64,000 nucleotides of DNA from assembly GCA_963778185.1 (NCBI GenBank), contig CAVZTF010000004.1:558001-622000 (forward strand), given 5' to 3'. The notes beneath the pieces are model-generated. The model was not told the origin of the DNA. It searched no databases and saw only the letters and a program-made list of their open reading frames with translations. A program made the position numbers and the translations under genes. Shown piece by piece: positions 61,507-64,000 of this stretch (positions are counted from its first letter, which is position 1; each line of letters starts with the position of its first letter). The stretch comes from RPQJ01 sp963778185. GTDB lineage: Bacteria; Pseudomonadota; Gammaproteobacteria; Steroidobacterales; Steroidobacteraceae.

Positions 61507-61803
61507 CTAGGCGCGGGACCCGGAAAAGTCGAACGCGCCGAAAGGCGTGTTGTACTTGCCCGTGATCGCGTCGGCGGTGGCCATGCCGGTGAATGCCAGC
61601 TTCAGGCGCCCGACCGGCGTATCGGCGTCCGCGGAAAACTCGAGTCTTTCGCCGTCGATCGTCAGCCGCTCCAGTGGACTGGGGTCGCCCTTGCCGGCAA
61701 GCGTGCCTTGCCAGGCGCCGGCCGCCTCATCCAGGACCAGCACGGCGGACTGCGCGCCGAGCGGTGAATTCAAAGTCAGGTTCCAGGTGCCGTTGACGCT
61801 CAT
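61507..61803 (-). CDS. Small beta-rich protein of unknown function
   Basis: 98 residues. VNGTWNLTLNSPLGAQSAVLVL and ITGKYNTPFGAFDFSGSRA suggest a lipocalin-like up-and-down barrel with a family-typical ending in FSGxR. Members of this family are small, soluble and uncharacterised. The ATG at 61803 was preferred; a longer start reads a Phe/Arg-rich stretch without homology. It is divergent from the gene at 61943. Confidence 0.7.
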   Translation of the reverse strand: MSVNGTWNLTLNSPLGAQSAVLVLDEAAGAWQGTLAGKGDPSPLERLTIDGERLEFSADADTPVGRLKLAFTGMATADAITGKYNTPFGAFDFSGSRA

Positions 61804-61942
61804 CTTTGCTCCATGCAGGGATCGGTTGCTTCGCTGCCTTGCAGCGAATACGCACAGGATAGTCCATCCGGGGCGCATGGGACGCCCGTCGGGCTGGTAG
61901 GATTTTCCGCAACGGAGGCCTGGGTCGCCGGGAGGGACTGCC

Positions 61943-62551
61943 GTGACTGAAGGTCTTGAAGCCAGGTGCGCGCTCGGTGCGGTGCTCGCCGACGGGTCCT
62001 GGCTGTGGCGGATGGAAGCACGGCCCGGCGACGGTGGTTTCTCGCTCGCTTACTGCGACGGCGAAATGGGCAACGGGTGGGTCCTTGACAGTCGCGCCGA
62101 GCCGTACCGCTGGCAGGCCTTTGCGCAGATGCTCTGCGAGTGGCGCCGCCATGCGGACCGCATCCCGGCCAGTGTCGACCTGTCGTGGATTCCTGACGAT
62201 GACTCGAAGCTCGTGACGGTAGCCGGGGAAACCGGCCTGGTCGCCCGCGTGTTGCGTCTTTGCCTGGCCCTGGGCGAATCGAGCCTCGGGGTCTGGCTGG
62301 CCAGCCAGTCGGACGCAAGCCTGGCAGCCCTGAACCAGGCCCTGCCGAATTTTCTCGTCGAGCCACGCCGGCTGATCCTCGAGGAAATGGTCGACTGGGT
62401 GCGGGTACTGAAGCGGTCGCCCGACCTGCTGGGCCTGTGCGCGCACTACGGCATCGGTGCGCCGGACCAGGGACTCGTCACCTTGCGCACGCACCTGTCA
62501 ATCGACATGGAGCAGCTGGTGGCCTCGCGCACGGCGGCCCGGCTGGGGTGA
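61943..62551 (+). CDS. Hypothetical protein coupled to GIY-YIG-like gene
   Basis: 202 residues, cytosolic. Strands at the N-terminus (RMEARPGDGGFSLAYCDG) and a helical C-terminus, including RRLILEEMVDWVRVLKRSPDLLGL. No motif is recognised. The start is a GTG at 61943. Its stop overlaps the next start (GTGA), so both are translated together. It may be a partner of the nuclease-like protein that follows. Confidence 0.6.
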   Translation: MTEGLEARCALGAVLADGSWLWRMEARPGDGGFSLAYCDGEMGNGWVLDSRAEPYRWQAFAQMLCEWRRHADRIPASVDLSWIPDDDSKLVTVAGETGLVARVLRLCLALGESSLGVWLASQSDASLAALNQALPNFLVEPRRLILEEMVDWVRVLKRSPDLLGLCAHYGIGAPDQGLVTLRTHLSIDMEQLVASRTAARLG

Positions 62552-63153
62552 AGAGGTCGCGGCCGACCATCGCCAGGCACGTAACTCGCAAGCAAGGCGA
62601 GACTCCCGGCCGCCGGCCGCTGCGGCCGCTCGAACGGGGTCAGCTCCTCGAGCGCCTCGCGGCCGCCATCGCAGAGGGTGACGGGGTTGCGGGCGCGCAC
62701 TGCATCCACGAACTGTGGATGCGCAACGAGCCGTCCATGAACGTCGAGGCGTGGCTGGTGCGGCTGTGGGACGCGGCGGCGGATTCCGTGCCCGAGTGGC
62801 TGCCGATGCGCTACGTCGAGTGGCTGCCGCTTGCCTACGAGGTTGCGGCGCGCTTCCAGCCGGAAGGCCGTGGCCGCTCGAACATCTACCTCGTGCTGCT
62901 CGACTACGGCGACAGTCGCGCGGATCCTTTCGGCGTATACGTCGGCGCGACGCGCTACTCTCCAGCCGACCGTTTCGACCAGCACAAGGCGGGAATCCGC
63001 GCCGCGGGCAGCGTACTCAAGCGCGGACTCGAGGTGTTGACCGGGCCTGTGCTGCACCTGCAGCGGATTCCGCGCGCGCAGGCGGCCGCGATCGAGGAGG
63101 GCCTGGCCGAAGCGCTCCGGGAGGAGGGACTGCGGGTGCAGGGTGGACACTGA
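62548..63153 (+). CDS. GIY-YIG-like nuclease-domain protein
   Basis: 201 residues. The C-terminal half (about 105-195) contains SNIYLVLLDYGD, FGVYVGATRYSPADRFDQHKAG and VLKRGLEVL, matching the GIY-YIG/URI-like pattern (I-Y then Y-V-G with Arg and His on the helix), and ends in a helix with a conserved Glu-rich stretch (AAIEEGLAEALREEG). The N-terminus is helical and unrecognised. The GTG at 62548 overlaps the upstream stop. It is likely a nuclease or derivative. Confidence 0.65.
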   Translation: MKRSRPTIARHVTRKQGETPGRRPLRPLERGQLLERLAAAIAEGDGVAGAHCIHELWMRNEPSMNVEAWLVRLWDAAADSVPEWLPMRYVEWLPLAYEVAARFQPEGRGRSNIYLVLLDYGDSRADPFGVYVGATRYSPADRFDQHKAGIRAAGSVLKRGLEVLTGPVLHLQRIPRAQAAAIEEGLAEALREEGLRVQGGH

Positions 63154-63156
63154 GAT

Positions 63157-63801
63157 TCAGGCCCTCGGGTAGCCGACCGTCTGCGACAGCAACACCTGCT
63201 GGTCGTGCGTGAGGCCGAGCGCATCGCCGATCGCGCTGCGGTCGATCCAGGCACGTATCACCGTGGCGAGCCCGGCGCTCGCGGCGAACAGGTAGACGTT
63301 CTGCGAGATCGCCCCGGCCGCAGCGGACGCATAGCTCTCGCGCTGGCTCACGGGCACCATGCTCATGCGCGCATGGTCGGCCACGTACACTAGATCGAGC
63401 GGGGCCTGGTCCACGAAGTCCTGGTAGCCCGTGACGCGCCGCAGGTCGCTCGCGGCCACGAGATTCAGGGCATGTGTCCTGGCGTCGTAGGCATACGCCC
63501 CCTGCGGGAGCGCCACGTAGACGTCGATCTCCTGCGCGTCGATCGCCGAGGGCGCGGTGCGCCCGCCGCCGCGGCGATTCACTCCGAACGCGGCCCACAG
63601 CAGGCTCGAGAGCACGGGTAGCGGCAGCGGCCGGCTCGCGAATTCGCGCGACGAGCGACGCTTCGCGAGCGCCTGCATGAGGGGCAAGCCGCCGCGCTTG
63701 TCGGGGGCCGGCAGCTTGATCGCCGCCTTCGCGTCGCCCTTGGCGGGGCGCGGTCGCAATTGTCCCATGACACCGAGAGCGATCTTGGTGAGCGTGCTCA
63801 T
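63157..63801 (-). CDS. Nitroreductase family protein (SagB-like)
   Basis: 214 residues. LAKRRSSREFASRPLPLPVLSSLLWAAFGVNRR is the FMN-phosphate-binding opening, TAPSAIDAQEIDVYVALP the middle, and AISQNVYLFAASAGLATVIRAW the C-terminal flavin region. The ATG at 63801 was chosen; MPREPVAGESV upstream is unlikely. It probably reduces quinones or a nitro- or azoline-type substrate. It converges on the GIY-YIG-like gene. Confidence 0.87.
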   Translation of the reverse strand: MSTLTKIALGVMGQLRPRPAKGDAKAAIKLPAPDKRGGLPLMQALAKRRSSREFASRPLPLPVLSSLLWAAFGVNRRGGGRTAPSAIDAQEIDVYVALPQGAYAYDARTHALNLVAASDLRRVTGYQDFVDQAPLDLVYVADHARMSMVPVSQRESYASAAAGAISQNVYLFAASAGLATVIRAWIDRSAIGDALGLTHDQQVLLSQTVGYPRA

Positions 63802-63966
63802 GACAGACTCCCCCGCGACGGGTTCTCGCGGCAACCGCTATGAAAGGCCCTCCCGCCATTTTACGTCCGTCCGGGGTCGGGCGGAGGCCGGCTGAAAGTT
63901 GTGAAAGTTCCTGGATCGGGGCTGCGATATGCTCTCGCCTCCCATGGCTGGCCTCGTACGCATGGC

Positions 63967-64000
63967 ATGAAGGTCCTGCCGATTCGATTCGACGCGGAGG
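63967..64000 (+). CDS. Possible start of a gene running off the window
   Basis: An ATG at 63967 opens 11 codons (MKVLPIRFDAE) to the end of the window. No strong ribosome site is seen, and too little is present to name the product. Confidence 0.3.
   Translation, partial: MKVLPIRFDAE

Overview
The window is a GC-rich chromosomal segment, densely packed with genes on both strands and with many 1-4 base start/stop overlaps. Gene content points to an aerobic or facultative gammaproteobacterium: a YheU/UPF0270 protein, HtpX, AqpZ, phenylalanine hydroxylase, MmsA, LrgAB, and hemN behind an FNR/ANR-like palindrome. The lineage is inferred from gene families; there is no rRNA here. I see no phage, transposase, integrase or CRISPR array. 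The only stable RNA gene recognised is a tRNA-Arg(TCG).

Layout. 1-4937: the end of a Ppx/GppA phosphatase, a CYTH-like protein, hemN, a thioredoxin-reductase-like ferredoxin-NADP reductase and a TesB thioesterase. 4968-12606 (minus): a large AsmA/DUF748 envelope protein, aqpZ, a lipoprotein hydrolase, a GlcD-type flavoprotein and a thioredoxin/CcdA-like membrane protein. 12704-16887 (minus): a complete Anbu (bacterial proteasome-like) operon of ATP-grasp, alpha-E, transglutaminase and Anbu, with a small reading frame behind it that looks like the severed C-terminus of a glutamine amidotransferase. 17056-22214: a cNMP-binding protein, photolyase, HtpX, a wHTH-CHAD pair, a GNAT enzyme and a very acidic small protein. 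22375-26575: an acyl-CoA dehydrogenase translationally coupled to proBA. 26565-31451 (minus): a molybdenum cofactor operon moeA-moaA-moaC-moaD ending in an unusual MoaE-MoeB-rhodanese fusion. 31563-34149: phhA, mmsA and tRNA-Arg.

34150-48326 is more accessory. It holds two small membrane proteins, a frameshifted acyl-CoA dehydrogenase pseudogene, lrgAB, a DMT exporter, three envelope or secreted proteins, two bactofilins with an ADP-ribosylglycohydrolase, a patatin, a secreted Hcp-like protein, an eroded acyl-CoA synthetase and a vanadium-haloperoxidase-like enzyme. 48408-64000 holds a CHASE2 protein coupled to an SH3-M48 peptidase, a GST, an ArsA-like ATPase/RDD/SDR operon, a MarR regulator divergent from an FMN reductase, a run of small conserved proteins, a CZB-GGDEF diguanylate cyclase, a Cdd1-like HhH protein, an EEP hydrolase, a GIY-YIG-like pair and a nitroreductase.

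The items most worth follow-up are: a roughly 200-250 bp intergenic element present twice (45297-45541 and 59208-59400) that, on the minus strand, begins with a conserved hairpin and ends in an intrinsic terminator; the Anbu operon with its amidotransferase-tail ORF; the MoaE-MoeB fusion; and the coupled CHASE2/M48 pair.
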